A DNA stretch of 10,544 nt from Planctomycetota bacterium. Lineage in GTDB: Bacteria > Planctomycetota > UBA8108 > UBA1146 > JAJFFE01. The stretch spans positions 1 through 10,544 of the forward strand of contig JAGQRC010000064.1 of NCBI GenBank assembly GCA_020425835.1, given 5' to 3'. The translations under genes and the position numbers were made by a program. Each line of letters starts with the position of its first letter. Position 1 is the stretch's first letter. The notes beneath the pieces are model-generated. The model was given only the letters and a program-made list of their open reading frames with translations, did not search any database and had not been told where the DNA came from. Of this stretch, positions 1 to 7,135 are shown in pieces.

Positions 1-439
1 TGGTGCGCTTGAGGATGTTGGTCCTCAGTCGGCGATCGCTCGCGTTCCCGCTGGCCGCGGCGTCGATCTCCGCCTCGGTCAGCAGAGCATCGGGATCGGG
101 CGCCGGCGCGTCGTCATCCTCACCGGCTCGCTCACGGGTCGACCACTCGACGAGCAAGGTCTGGAGGCGGTTCTCGGAGTCCCGGTCGACATGGAGCAGA
201 TCGAGGAAGAGCCCGTTCTCTCCGGAGCCCGCGACGCGGGCCTTCAGCTCGAGATCGGGGCCGAGCTCGAAGTCGAAGGTGATCCCGATCACGAGGTGGA
301 GCGGGAACTCCGTCGTCGACGCGACGATCGCCTTGCGCATCGAGACCCGCAGGATGCGGGCGCGCACCTCGTGCCCCGCGATGTCGCGAAAGACGCAGTC
401 GCAAGGTCGCTTGGTGAAGTCGAAGACGCGGTCGATCAA
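1..439 (-). CDS. Unrecognised protein, N-terminal 146 codons, possibly PilZ-like (partial)
   Basis: An open minus-strand frame runs from a TTG at 437-439 off the left edge. I chose TTG because AGGAG (448-452) sits 8 nt upstream, an in-frame TAG lies 15 codons upstream (485-487), and no ATG or GTG intervenes. The protein reads like a real globular domain, unlike the Arg-rich competing frame on the same strand. Residues 20-100 suggest a beta-rich domain containing RARILRVS (26-33), FDFELGPDLELKARV (55-69) and GLFLDLLHVD (76-85). From about 106 it becomes acidic and Pro/Ala-rich (EDDDAPAPDPD). The strand order loosely recalls the second half of a PilZ (cyclic-di-GMP-binding) domain, but I cannot see a clear RxxxR or D/NxSxxG motif, so this is only a suggestion. 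It lies 244 bp downstream of the histidine kinase in the same orientation, too far to assume co-transcription. The C-terminus is outside the window. Confidence 0.68.
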   Translation of the reverse strand, partial: MIDRVFDFTKRPCDCVFRDIAGHEVRARILRVSMRKAIVASTTEFPLHLVIGITFDFELGPDLELKARVAGSGENGLFLDLLHVDRDSENRLQTLLVEWSTRERAGEDDDAPAPDPDALLTEAEIDAAASGNASDRRLRTNILKRT

Positions 440-683
440 CCCGAACGCTCCTGATATCGCGGACGAGACGCGGAGTTCGCCATCCTACGGATCGCGTTCC
501 CTCCACGTCGAACTCACGGAGTGGGATCCCAAGAAGTCTACGCCTTCGGGCCACTTCGGACCAATCGCGCGCCGCAGGCCGTGCGACGGCAACGCCTTGA
601 GTGAGCGTTCGCGGGGCATTCGGCCCGGAGGGGGATGGAGGTGGAATCACCGGGCGGTCCATGCACCGACGAGAGGTCGGAGT
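440..683. other. Gap between kinase and partial gene
   Basis: No convincing gene is visible in this 244-bp stretch; the frames that cross it are Arg/Pro-rich. Just after the kinase TAA there is a perfect 5-bp stem (666-670 with 676-680, 5-nt loop), but no T-run follows on the minus strand. A GCCCGG/CCGGGC pair (623-628 and 650-655) encloses a 21-nt loop. Neither is a confident terminator. A promoter for the left-edge gene could lie here, but I see no clear -35/-10 pair. Confidence 0.4.
448..452 (-). promoter_or_regulatory. Ribosome binding site for the partial left-edge gene
   Basis: AGGAG on the minus strand, 8 nt upstream of the TTG at 439. It decides the start because the frame holds no ATG or GTG between the upstream TAG and this TTG. 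Confidence 0.6.
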
Positions 684-2534
684 TTATCGGGACTTCTCGT
701 GAGGCACCCGGAGCTCGAACACCGCTCCGTTGTGGCGATCGAGGTATCGGAGACCTCCACCCATCGCCTCGGCGATCGTTCGCGACAACGAGAGTCCGAG
801 ACCGATGCCCGGAGTGTTCGAGGACTCGCGTCCTGCGCGATCGAAGGGCGCGAAGATGGTGCGTCGCTTGTCGGGGGAGATCCCCGGTCCGTCATCTTCG
901 ACACGAATGACGAGGCCCTCGTCGAGAGCGACGCGGACCCGGACCTCGGAGCCGTCGTCGGAGCAACCGTACTTGCAGGCGTTGTCGACGAGATTCGTCA
1001 CGACGTGTGCGATCGCTTCCGGGTCGACGTGCAGAGACGCGTCGGGATCCGAGTCGAGGATGACGGAGAGGTGGGTGCCGGACTCTCCGGTCCGACGCTC
1101 GAGGTCCGGACGGAGGCGATCGACGAGGTCAGCGACCGAGAGGTCGGCCGGTCGGACGTCCGACCGTCCCTCTTCGACCCGCGCGTAGGTCAGCACGTTC
1201 TCGACGACTCCCGCCAGGCGTCGGGCTTCCCTCTGCAGCGTGCCGAGGTACTCCTGACGCTTCTCGGGGCCCACCATTCCCTCGGCGAGCATCTCCGAAT
1301 AAAGCTGGAACGTCGTCAACGGAGTCCGGAGCTCGTGGGTCACTGCCGACGCGAACCGGCTACGCTTGTCGCCGTAGCGGATCACGGCATGGAATCCGAA
1401 GCCGATCGCGATGAGTGCGAGGAGCAGCGCGCCCCAGGCGATCGACAGCGTCCAGCGCGGGAGCGCGCTCACTTCGAGACTGTCGGCGCGCGGAACGATC
1501 GACAGGGCGCAGGGGATGGTCGCCAGCATTCGGCCCGCCTCGGAGACCAGAGCGGAATCGTCGGTCACCGGTGTGAGGATGGCGGACGAGGCGAGATCCG
1601 AGATCTGCTCGATCAACGACGTTCGCACTCTCGGCCAGTCGACGAGGAAACCCTGGTATCGGAACTCGCTCTCGCCGTCCGGCACTCGACGCAGGAACGT
1701 CAGCTCGAGACCGCCGCCGTCGGGAGCCTCGACCCAGAGCGGGACGAGGGGCCCGGGAGTGACCGGCGGACTCACCGAGGACGGCTGAGGAGATTGGTTC
1801 CACTGCACGTTGCTCTTCGGGTCGACTCTTCGGGTCTGCTGGGTCTGCCGGAGTCGTTTCGTCCACGCGGCATAGCCCGAGACCTGCTGCGTCTCGTCGG
1901 GGTCCGGAGGCGGAGCGGCGTTCGGGACCGAGGCGTGATCGAGGAGCTCGAGCGTCTTCTGCTCGGCGTGTTCGAAGCGTGGGATCAGCGTCGGATCGGA
2001 GCAGATCTCGCCCGTGTACTCGAGGAGCGCTCCGTTCCCGTGGAGCTCCTCCTCGGAGACGAGGTCGTTCGAGACGAGGTAGTCCTGCCCCTCGGACCCG
2101 GCCTGCGCGTAGGGCGTGCACGCCATCAGATGTGGTGGCGGGTCGGGGGTGGCGATGTTCTTCGGCGCGCTCGGCACGAGCTCGAAGTGGAATCGGAAGT
2201 AGTCCGAGGGCGCCCTGTACAGGGGTGACAGAGTCAGGCCACGATTGCTCGCGACCGTCCCGTCCGAGCTCAACTCGAAGGTCTCGCTCCGCCGCAGCAA
2301 CGCACTCGAGTAGTCGTCGGCAGGACGGGCGGCCTCCAGTCCGAGGAGCGGCGCGAGCCAGAGATCGAGTCGCCAGATCGCTTCGGCGAGCCGCTCCTGA
2401 TGCTCCCGGGCGCGACGCGAGGTCAGCTCGCGATCGACGATGCCCAGGAGCTCCCAACTGAGCCCGGCGAACGCCGCGAGGGCGACCGCGACCCCGACGG
2501 CAAAACGGAGCCAGTACCTCCGCGCTCGCTTCAT
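684..2534 (-). CDS. Membrane sensor histidine kinase
   Basis: A 616-residue HisKA/HATPase_c sensor kinase that autophosphorylates on histidine and passes the phosphate to the regulator encoded just upstream. Residues 8-30 form membrane helix 1 and about 361-384 helix 2, enclosing an external domain of about 330 residues. The H-box SAVTHELRTP has the phospho-acceptor His400. The ATP domain shows the N-box VTNLVDNACKYG (512-523), G1 DDGPGIS (547-553), F-box IFAPFDRAG (560-568) and G2 GIGLGLSLS (576-584), so the catalytic core looks intact. There is no HAMP or PAS domain between helix 2 and the H-box; only about 15 residues separate them. The external domain matches no sensor family I can name. 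It carries a Pro/Gln/Ser-rich stretch (about 205-262), then a segment ending in FLVDWPRVRTSL (296-307), a style I associate with planctomycete kinases. The ATG overlaps the regulator's stop as ATGA, with GAGG 7 nt upstream, so translation is coupled. The stimulus is unknown. Confidence 0.96.
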   Translation of the reverse strand: MKRARRYWLRFAVGVAVALAAFAGLSWELLGIVDRELTSRRAREHQERLAEAIWRLDLWLAPLLGLEAARPADDYSSALLRRSETFELSSDGTVASNRGLTLSPLYRAPSDYFRFHFELVPSAPKNIATPDPPPHLMACTPYAQAGSEGQDYLVSNDLVSEEELHGNGALLEYTGEICSDPTLIPRFEHAEQKTLELLDHASVPNAAPPPDPDETQQVSGYAAWTKRLRQTQQTRRVDPKSNVQWNQSPQPSSVSPPVTPGPLVPLWVEAPDGGGLELTFLRRVPDGESEFRYQGFLVDWPRVRTSLIEQISDLASSAILTPVTDDSALVSEAGRMLATIPCALSIVPRADSLEVSALPRWTLSIAWGALLLALIAIGFGFHAVIRYGDKRSRFASAVTHELRTPLTTFQLYSEMLAEGMVGPEKRQEYLGTLQREARRLAGVVENVLTYARVEEGRSDVRPADLSVADLVDRLRPDLERRTGESGTHLSVILDSDPDASLHVDPEAIAHVVTNLVDNACKYGCSDDGSEVRVRVALDEGLVIRVEDDGPGISPDKRRTIFAPFDRAGRESSNTPGIGLGLSLSRTIAEAMGGGLRYLDRHNGAVFELRVPHEKSR

Positions 2535-3244
2535 GCCTCGACCTCGGCGTCCTCCGCGAGCACGTAGCCCTTGCCACGGATCGTCCGGATCACCGCGCTG
2601 TCGGCACCCGCGGAGTCCCCGAGCTTCTCGCGCAGTCGGGCGACATGCATGTCCACCGTACGAGTCGACAAGCCGCGGGGGTTCAGTCCCCAGACGCGAT
2701 GGAGGAGCTCGTCGCGGGAGACGGGTCGGCCCGGAGCCGACGCGAGGTAGCGAACGATCTCGAGCTCCTTCTCGGAGAGCTGTCGCCGCTCACCGTTGGC
2801 CCAGGTGACTTCGCGGCGCCCGACATGGATGGACCGTCCCGCGACATGGATCTCCTCGCACGGTTCCACCCGGCTCGGGGAGCGCCGCATGACCGCTTCG
2901 ACGCGAGCCAGCACCTCACGCGCGGAGAAGGGCTTCACGACGTAGTCGTCCGCGCCACCCTTCAGACCGAGCACTCGATCGTCCTCGGATCCGCGCGCCG
3001 TGATCAGGATCACCGGGAGGGTCGGCCGCCGTTTCCGCACCTCCCCGAGGATGGTCAGGCCGTCGACGCCGGGGAGCACGACGTCGAGGAGGATCAGATC
3101 GATCTCCGCCGAAACCGCCAGGTCACGGGCGCGTTCCCCGTCGCCGCAATCGAGTGTGGCGAACCCCCCGAATCTCAGCGTATCGACGAGCCCACGTCGA
3201 ATCGCGTCATCGTCCTCGACGACCAGGACCACCGGCTTGGCCAA
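2531..3244 (-). CDS. OmpR/PhoB-family response regulator
   Basis: A 237-residue DNA-binding regulator, partner of the kinase encoded immediately downstream. The receiver domain (about 4-120) has the acidic pocket EDD (10-12), phospho-acceptor Asp54 in LLDVVLPG, Thr82 in ITARG and Lys104 in VVKPF: a complete, active-type set. A winged-helix effector domain (about 130-231) carries the recognition-helix region STRTVDMHVARLREKLG (193-209) and the wing IRTIRGKGYVL (219-229), typical of OmpR/PhoB proteins that bind direct repeats. The start is TTG at 3242-3244: an in-frame TGA lies four codons upstream (3254-3256) with no other start between, and the next candidate, GTG at codon 5, would remove the first beta strand. 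The final TGA overlaps the kinase ATG, so the two form one transcription unit. Targets are not shown by the sequence. The adjacent vWA genes are plausible, and autoregulation is common in the family. Confidence 0.96.
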   Translation of the reverse strand: MAKPVVLVVEDDDAIRRGLVDTLRFGGFATLDCGDGERARDLAVSAEIDLILLDVVLPGVDGLTILGEVRKRRPTLPVILITARGSEDDRVLGLKGGADDYVVKPFSAREVLARVEAVMRRSPSRVEPCEEIHVAGRSIHVGRREVTWANGERRQLSEKELEIVRYLASAPGRPVSRDELLHRVWGLNPRGLSTRTVDMHVARLREKLGDSAGADSAVIRTIRGKGYVLAEDAEVEA

Positions 3245-3246
3245 CG

Positions 3247-3255
3247 CTCCACCTC
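3247..3255 (-). promoter_or_regulatory. Ribosome binding site region for the response regulator
   Basis: On the minus strand this reads GAGGTGGAG. GAGG (3252-3255) is 7 nt from the TTG start. The in-frame TGA (3254-3256) overlaps this site, so translation cannot begin further upstream. Confidence 0.6.
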
Positions 3256-3285
3256 ACTCCGCACACTTACGCCGTCGACCCGACA

Positions 3286-3398
3286 CGGGTGACTCGCTCT
3301 CGGACCTCGTCGGCTTGCTCGCCCCGCATCGTCAACGCCCGAGATCGAGGTCCCACCGGTCGGCACGCCCCGGGGCCCCTCGGTCATGAGGTCACCCG
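3286..3398. repeat. Separated 8-bp inverted repeat in the vWA-regulator gap
   Basis: CGGGTGAC at 3286-3293 and its perfect reverse complement GTCACCCG at 3391-3398, 105 bp centre to centre, fill most of the 169-bp gap upstream of the response regulator. Helically phased operator halves would look like this, but an 8-bp match in a GC-rich gap of this size is not rare by chance. I see no clean intrinsic terminator after the vWA gene and no recognisable -35/-10 pair here. Confidence 0.25.
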
Positions 3399-3413
3399 GA
3401 GCGAACGATTCTA

Positions 3414-4766
3414 CTACAGATCCGCGACCTTCCCCTGATTCGGCTCGACCGGCGACGGTGCCGGGATCGGGGTCGCCGCCGGGGCGACCGGGGTCGGCCC
3501 CACCGGCGCTGCGATGTTGTTCACGGGGGACGCGTCCCCGAGCTCGACGCACGGCTCGACAGCGAGGACCGGAGCCTCGTCCGCGAAGACGAATCCCTTG
3601 GCCCGAGCTTGGGCGCGGATCGCCGCTCGGACGGCGGTGTCGAATTGATCGCTCGGGTCGAGGGCCATCTTCTTGCGCTCCTCGGCGAGGTAGACATCCC
3701 GCGCCTTCTGCAGGTCGAGGATCGACGCTTGGATTTCCCTACGCTTCTCGTACAGCCCTTCCAAGTGTGCCCGGATCTCGTCGGTCGTGCGCTTCCTCAA
3801 GTCCTCCGGCAAGAGCTCTCGATCGAGCGTGTCGAGTTTGATCTTGTCGTTGCGAAAGGCGTCGACGAGATCCCACGCGTCGTTGTTGTAGAAGCTCTGA
3901 CACTTGGTCAACGCCCGGGAGGCCGCGCTCCCGACGCCGCAACCGACGGCGTTGGCGTCCTGGCAGGCGATGTTCGACGCGCCCCAGTCGGCTTGCGCGC
4001 CGAAGGGTAGAGTCGTCCCGTTGTACGCCACGGAGAGCTCCGCCATGTGCGCGTCCATCGGCGTGGCGATCGTGACCGCCTCCTTGTTGTGGTCGATCGA
4101 CGCGAAGTGGCCGTCGGCCAACGTGGCGACCTCCCGCCACCCCGGAGCGATCTCGTCGGTGGCCGGACCGCAGTAGATCGCGTTGACCTGGATACCTTGG
4201 AGGATGCTCCGCGCGCAAGCGTCGGAGTAGCGGATGACCGGGTCCTGGTCGGCCGACTCGTTGCCGGCGACGAAGATCAGCTTCAGCACATCATCACCCG
4301 CGGTCCACTCGAGCTGCGTGGCGGCGTCGACGACGCGTCCGACGAGCTCGGTTCCGCCGTCCGTCGTCAGCAGGAAGAGCCGTTCGGAGAAGAGGTCGAT
4401 GTTCTCGGTGAAGGGGACTTCGACCTTCACCCAGCCATTCTCCTGGGACAGTCCGTCATTCCCGTAGCTCAGGAGCGCGAGCCGGAGTTTCGGGCTCGGG
4501 GAGGCGGTCGCGAGGTCGTTGACGATGGCCCAGAGCTTGTCTCGTGCGGCATCGATGAGCCCCTGCATGCTCCCGCTCGTGTCGAGGCAGATCGCGAGCT
4601 CGATGACTCCGGAGTGCTGAGCCGTGGTGGCGACCGGCGAGGTCGCCGCCGCCTGGCAAGGCTGGATGCACGGAACGTTGCACGACACGTCGGAGGGCTT
4701 CGGGGCGTCGCAGGGCGCGAGGGCGCCACCGGCGAGAGCAGCGCTGAGGAGGATTCGATTCAACAT
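3414..4766 (-). CDS. Secreted vWA-domain protein
   Basis: A 450-residue exported protein with a von Willebrand factor A domain, a metal-dependent protein-binding fold. Residues 1-18 are a signal peptide with a hydrophobic core (ILLSAALAGGALA). Cys19 follows, but Pro at -1 makes it a poor lipobox. The mature N-terminus holds Cys29, Cys33 and Cys37 in a C-x3-C-x3-C pattern. The vWA domain spans about 55-235: MIDAS motif DTSGSM (62-67), the Thr139 loop DGGTE, and FVAGNESADQDP (165-176), where a classical domain would have TDG. A charged, probably coiled-coil segment follows (about 318-368, with LEGLYEKRREIQASILDLQK), then a Pro/Ala-rich tail (about 416-445). The start ATG lies inside the last codons of the VIT-vWA gene (7-bp overlap). 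The next codon is TTG, which would give a 4-bp TTGA overlap and cannot be excluded as the start in this TTG-rich locus. The overlap implies translational coupling and a shared function with the upstream protein. The ligand is unknown. Confidence 0.9.
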   Translation of the reverse strand: MLNRILLSAALAGGALAPCDAPKPSDVSCNVPCIQPCQAAATSPVATTAQHSGVIELAICLDTSGSMQGLIDAARDKLWAIVNDLATASPSPKLRLALLSYGNDGLSQENGWVKVEVPFTENIDLFSERLFLLTTDGGTELVGRVVDAATQLEWTAGDDVLKLIFVAGNESADQDPVIRYSDACARSILQGIQVNAIYCGPATDEIAPGWREVATLADGHFASIDHNKEAVTIATPMDAHMAELSVAYNGTTLPFGAQADWGASNIACQDANAVGCGVGSAASRALTKCQSFYNNDAWDLVDAFRNDKIKLDTLDRELLPEDLRKRTTDEIRAHLEGLYEKRREIQASILDLQKARDVYLAEERKKMALDPSDQFDTAVRAAIRAQARAKGFVFADEAPVLAVEPCVELGDASPVNNIAAPVGPTPVAPAATPIPAPSPVEPNQGKVADL

Positions 4767-7018
4767 CCGTCTTGCTTTCCTTGTTGGAGGAGGACGTTTC
4801 TTCCGTCGACGCGGATCACGGTGCGGCCGCGCAGGCTCATCGCGGCCTGGCGATGCTCTTCGACCATGCGGTCGAGAAGCTCGAAGTAGCGGGGGCTGGC
4901 GAACTCGACGGTCTCGTCGATCGAAACGGCGGTCGAGCCGCCGAACGCGCGCGTGTCGAGCCACTGTTCGCCACGGCGAAGGAACGCGCCGTCGGCGATC
5001 TGCTGGACGCGATCGTGCTCCACTCGCTCGAGGGTGGAACCCCAGTAGCCGTTGCGCAGGTTGAGCTGCAGTTGAGAGCGCATGTCGTTGTAGTTGCAGC
5101 CCTGGTTGACGGCGCCGAGGCCGGAGCGAGTCTGGATCGCGCGGAGCGAGTAGTTCGCGGAGCAGAGGTCGTTCACGGCAGACCAGTTCGAGAGATCGGT
5201 CCCTTCCTGGGCGAGGAACGCCGTGTACTCGGTCAGGATTCCGTAGCGGGTCGACAGTCGCAGGATCTCGTCGACCAACTCGCGATCGGGTCCGACGGTG
5301 GTGGTCGCGACTCCGGATTGGCGGATCACTTCGGTGAGCTGTGCGATGCGGCGACTCGCCCAGAGACGAGGAACGAAGGCGTTGGTCGTCGAGGCGCGGT
5401 GGAGCTCGAGCGGATAGGAGAACACCCGGCGACCGGTCGCCGCATCGCCGTGGACCTGGATCGTGAGCGGAGCGCTCCGGTGATACTGGCCGAGAACGAC
5501 GAGCTGCTCTCCGGCGTAGAGGTCGGGGAGACGGTGCGGCAAGAGTTCACTGAGGAGCTGGGTCGACTCGCGACCCTGGGCATCGAGGGTGCGGATCACG
5601 GCATTGCGCAGCACCGGACCGTGTAGCCGACGGGCCAGCGCGGCGACCGCGGTGTCGACGCGCGCGCCGGGGAGGACGTAGGTCGAGACCGCCCGGGTGT
5701 CGGCGGACAGTCGATCGAGGAGGGGCGCATTGACGTCGACGCCGACCCCGAAGGTGTAGATCCGCCGGTCGTGACGATTGGCGAGGCGAACGAGCTCGTG
5801 GATCTCGCCCTCTTGGCGCCTCCCGAGGGTCGGCAGACCATCCGTCAGGAAGAGCACGATGGGGACGAAGCGTTCGTCGTGCGGCTGCCGGAGCGCCTCG
5901 AACAGCGCGTCGGAGATGTTGGTCCCGCCCGCCGGTTGGACACCGCGAATCCACTCGAGCGCCGCTGCGCGACCCGTCGAGACCGGGACCGGCGCCGGAG
6001 CGAAACACCGCGCGGTGTTGGAGTAGGTGATCAGGTTGAACCGCTCGTCGTCCCCCAGACGCGCGAGCACCTCGGCCGCTGCGCACATCGCCTGGTCGAG
6101 CTTCGCACCCGCCATGCTGCCCGACCGATCGATTACCAGAGTGACTTCACGAGGGATGACCTCCGAGCCCTGTTCCGGCGCAGCGGCCATGAACAGGAAG
6201 TAGCCGCCGCTCGCGTCGTCGCTGGGGACGGTCGGATCGGGATAGGCGAAGAGACTCGCCGCGAGTCCGGATTCCTCGAGCAGGACCGAGAGCTGGAACG
6301 CGCCCGGCGTCGCCGGATCGATCACGCTGACGTGTCGAGCACGCGTGACCGGATCTCGTGGGTGGTGGACGAGCGTGTGGGTCGGCGAGTAGATCGCCGA
6401 GGAAGCGAGGTCGTGGTTGACATCGACGGTGATGTTCCACGGGACGGCCGCGTCGAGCGCCGCGCTGCGGAGGAGAGTGTAGTCGACGCGCTGGCCGTCG
6501 CCCCCGAGGATCTCTTCGTAGCGAATCCGGATGGACTGCACTCCACGGGCCGGCACCGGAAAGACGCTCGACTTCAGGAGTCTCTGACCGGCGAACTCGA
6601 GCAGCGCCGGATCCCGCAGCTTCGCGACGATGTCTCGGTAGACGGCGCGTGCGCGGTTCCGAGGCAGGAGCTCCGCGCTCGGCTCGGTCGCAACTCCGGA
6701 GAAGTCGAAGCCGCCGACGGTCGCGCCGTCGGGGATCGGAAGGACGATCACCGCCTCGGCGGGACGCGCTCCACGGTTCGCGAGCTCGAACTGGAGCACG
6801 GTCGACGCGGTTCGTCCGGTGATCTCGACGTGGGCCTTGACCTCGGTCCAGACGAGATCCGGGTTCCCGCGCACCACGGGATACCCGCGGCACTGCGGCA
6901 CGATGATGTGCGACGCCTGCTCCCACCCGCGAACGGTCGAGCGCACCGTCTGTCCGGGCGAGGAGAGGGGGGCGAGAACGGCGACGAGGGCGAGCCCCCA
7001 CGAGAGTGTCGTTCGCAA
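4760..7018 (-). CDS. Secreted VIT and vWA domain protein (inter-alpha-trypsin inhibitor heavy-chain-like)
   Basis: A 752-residue exported protein. Residues 1-23 form a signal peptide ([14 protein letters not shown] core). A VIT domain spans about 50-180, with [15 protein letters not shown] (90-104) and the ARAVYRDI (123-130) motif usual in the family. The vWA domain (about 290-470) has an intact MIDAS: DRSGSM (297-302), Thr366 in GGTN, and Asp393 in LTDGLP. A conserved post-vWA segment contains [16 protein letters not shown] (591-606). The C-terminal region (about 640-745) includes [16 protein letters not shown] (675-690) and has no function I can name. Proteins of this build are usually annotated only by domain; a metal-dependent protein-binding role outside the cytoplasm is likely. 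The start is TTG at 7016-7018: an in-frame TAG lies three codons upstream (7025-7027), and a later start would lose the signal peptide. The last codons overlap the second vWA gene. It is probably the first gene of a two-gene operon, preceded by a 117-bp gap. Confidence 0.94.
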   Translation of the reverse strand: MRTTLSWGLALVAVLAPLSSPGQTVRSTVRGWEQASHIIVPQCRGYPVVRGNPDLVWTEVKAHVEITGRTASTVLQFELANRGARPAEAVIVLPIPDGATVGGFDFSGVATEPSAELLPRNRARAVYRDIVAKLRDPALLEFAGQRLLKSSVFPVPARGVQSIRIRYEEILGGDGQRVDYTLLRSAALDAAVPWNITVDVNHDLASSAIYSPTHTLVHHPRDPVTRARHVSVIDPATPGAFQLSVLLEESGLAASLFAYPDPTVPSDDASGGYFLFMAAAPEQGSEVIPREVTLVIDRSGSMAGAKLDQAMCAAAEVLARLGDDERFNLITYSNTARCFAPAPVPVSTGRAAALEWIRGVQPAGGTNISDALFEALRQPHDERFVPIVLFLTDGLPTLGRRQEGEIHELVRLANRHDRRIYTFGVGVDVNAPLLDRLSADTRAVSTYVLPGARVDTAVAALARRLHGPVLRNAVIRTLDAQGRESTQLLSELLPHRLPDLYAGEQLVVLGQYHRSAPLTIQVHGDAATGRRVFSYPLELHRASTTNAFVPRLWASRRIAQLTEVIRQSGVATTTVGPDRELVDEILRLSTRYGILTEYTAFLAQEGTDLSNWSAVNDLCSANYSLRAIQTRSGLGAVNQGCNYNDMRSQLQLNLRNGYWGSTLERVEHDRVQQIADGAFLRRGEQWLDTRAFGGSTAVSIDETVEFASPRYFELLDRMVEEHRQAAMSLRGRTVIRVDGRNVLLQQGKQDGC

Positions 7019-7027
7019 GCTTCCCTA

Positions 7028-7036
7028 CCTTCCTCC
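7028..7036 (-). promoter_or_regulatory. Ribosome binding site for the VIT-vWA gene
   Basis: GGAGGAAGG on the minus strand, its nearer edge 9 nt from the TTG start. A second purine run (AGGGA, 7022-7026) lies closer. The in-frame TAG at 7025-7027 sits between this site and the TTG, which fixes the start. Confidence 0.65.
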
Positions 7037-7095
7037 GGGTCCTGGTCGCACGATCGGCGACCACTGAAACGTACCCGGAGGAGGGGGAGCGGGGA

Positions 7096-7111
7096 GTAAC
7101 GCGAACGTAAC
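7096..7111. promoter_or_regulatory. Candidate OmpR-family operator, GTAAC-N6-GTAAC
   Basis: Two identical GTAAC half-sites (7096-7100 and 7107-7111) repeat with an 11-bp period, the spacing at which OmpR/PhoB-type dimers bind tandemly on one DNA face. The form resembles the CpxR box (GTAAA-N5-GTAAA). It lies about 80 bp upstream of the VIT-vWA start, between that gene and the transporter, where promoter control is plausible. The nearby OmpR-family regulator is an obvious candidate. It is a single short pair, so chance is possible. Confidence 0.3.
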
Positions 7112-7135
7112 CGCCCGCCTCCCTCGGAGCGCTCG

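Noticed and set aside
132..662. 176-codon minus-strand frame overlapping the left-edge gene
   Set aside because: Arg/Pro-rich composition and no domain character. The competing frame from TTG 439 has a Shine-Dalgarno and reads as a normal protein.
666..680. Rho-independent terminator after the histidine kinase
   Set aside because: Only a 5-bp stem and no T-run on the minus strand.
3..2228. 741-codon plus-strand open frame antisense to the histidine kinase
   Set aside because: It is extremely Arg/Ser-rich with no domain sense, and its codons mirror the GC-rich third positions of the opposite-strand kinase. It is a typical shadow frame.
4701..4718. Lipoprotein signal (lipobox) around Cys19 of the second vWA protein
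   Set aside because: The residues before Cys19 read LAP. Proline at -1 is not accepted by typical lipobox patterns, so I call only a general signal peptide.
4767..4964. N-terminal extension of the second vWA gene to 4964
   Set aside because: The extra 66 residues are Arg-rich and overlap the VIT-vWA coding sequence, and they would bury the signal peptide that begins at 4766.
7060..7135. Terminator after the NSS transporter
   Set aside because: There is a GAGCGCTC palindrome (7127-7134) and rough purine/pyrimidine complementarity across the gap, but pairing is imperfect and no T-run follows.
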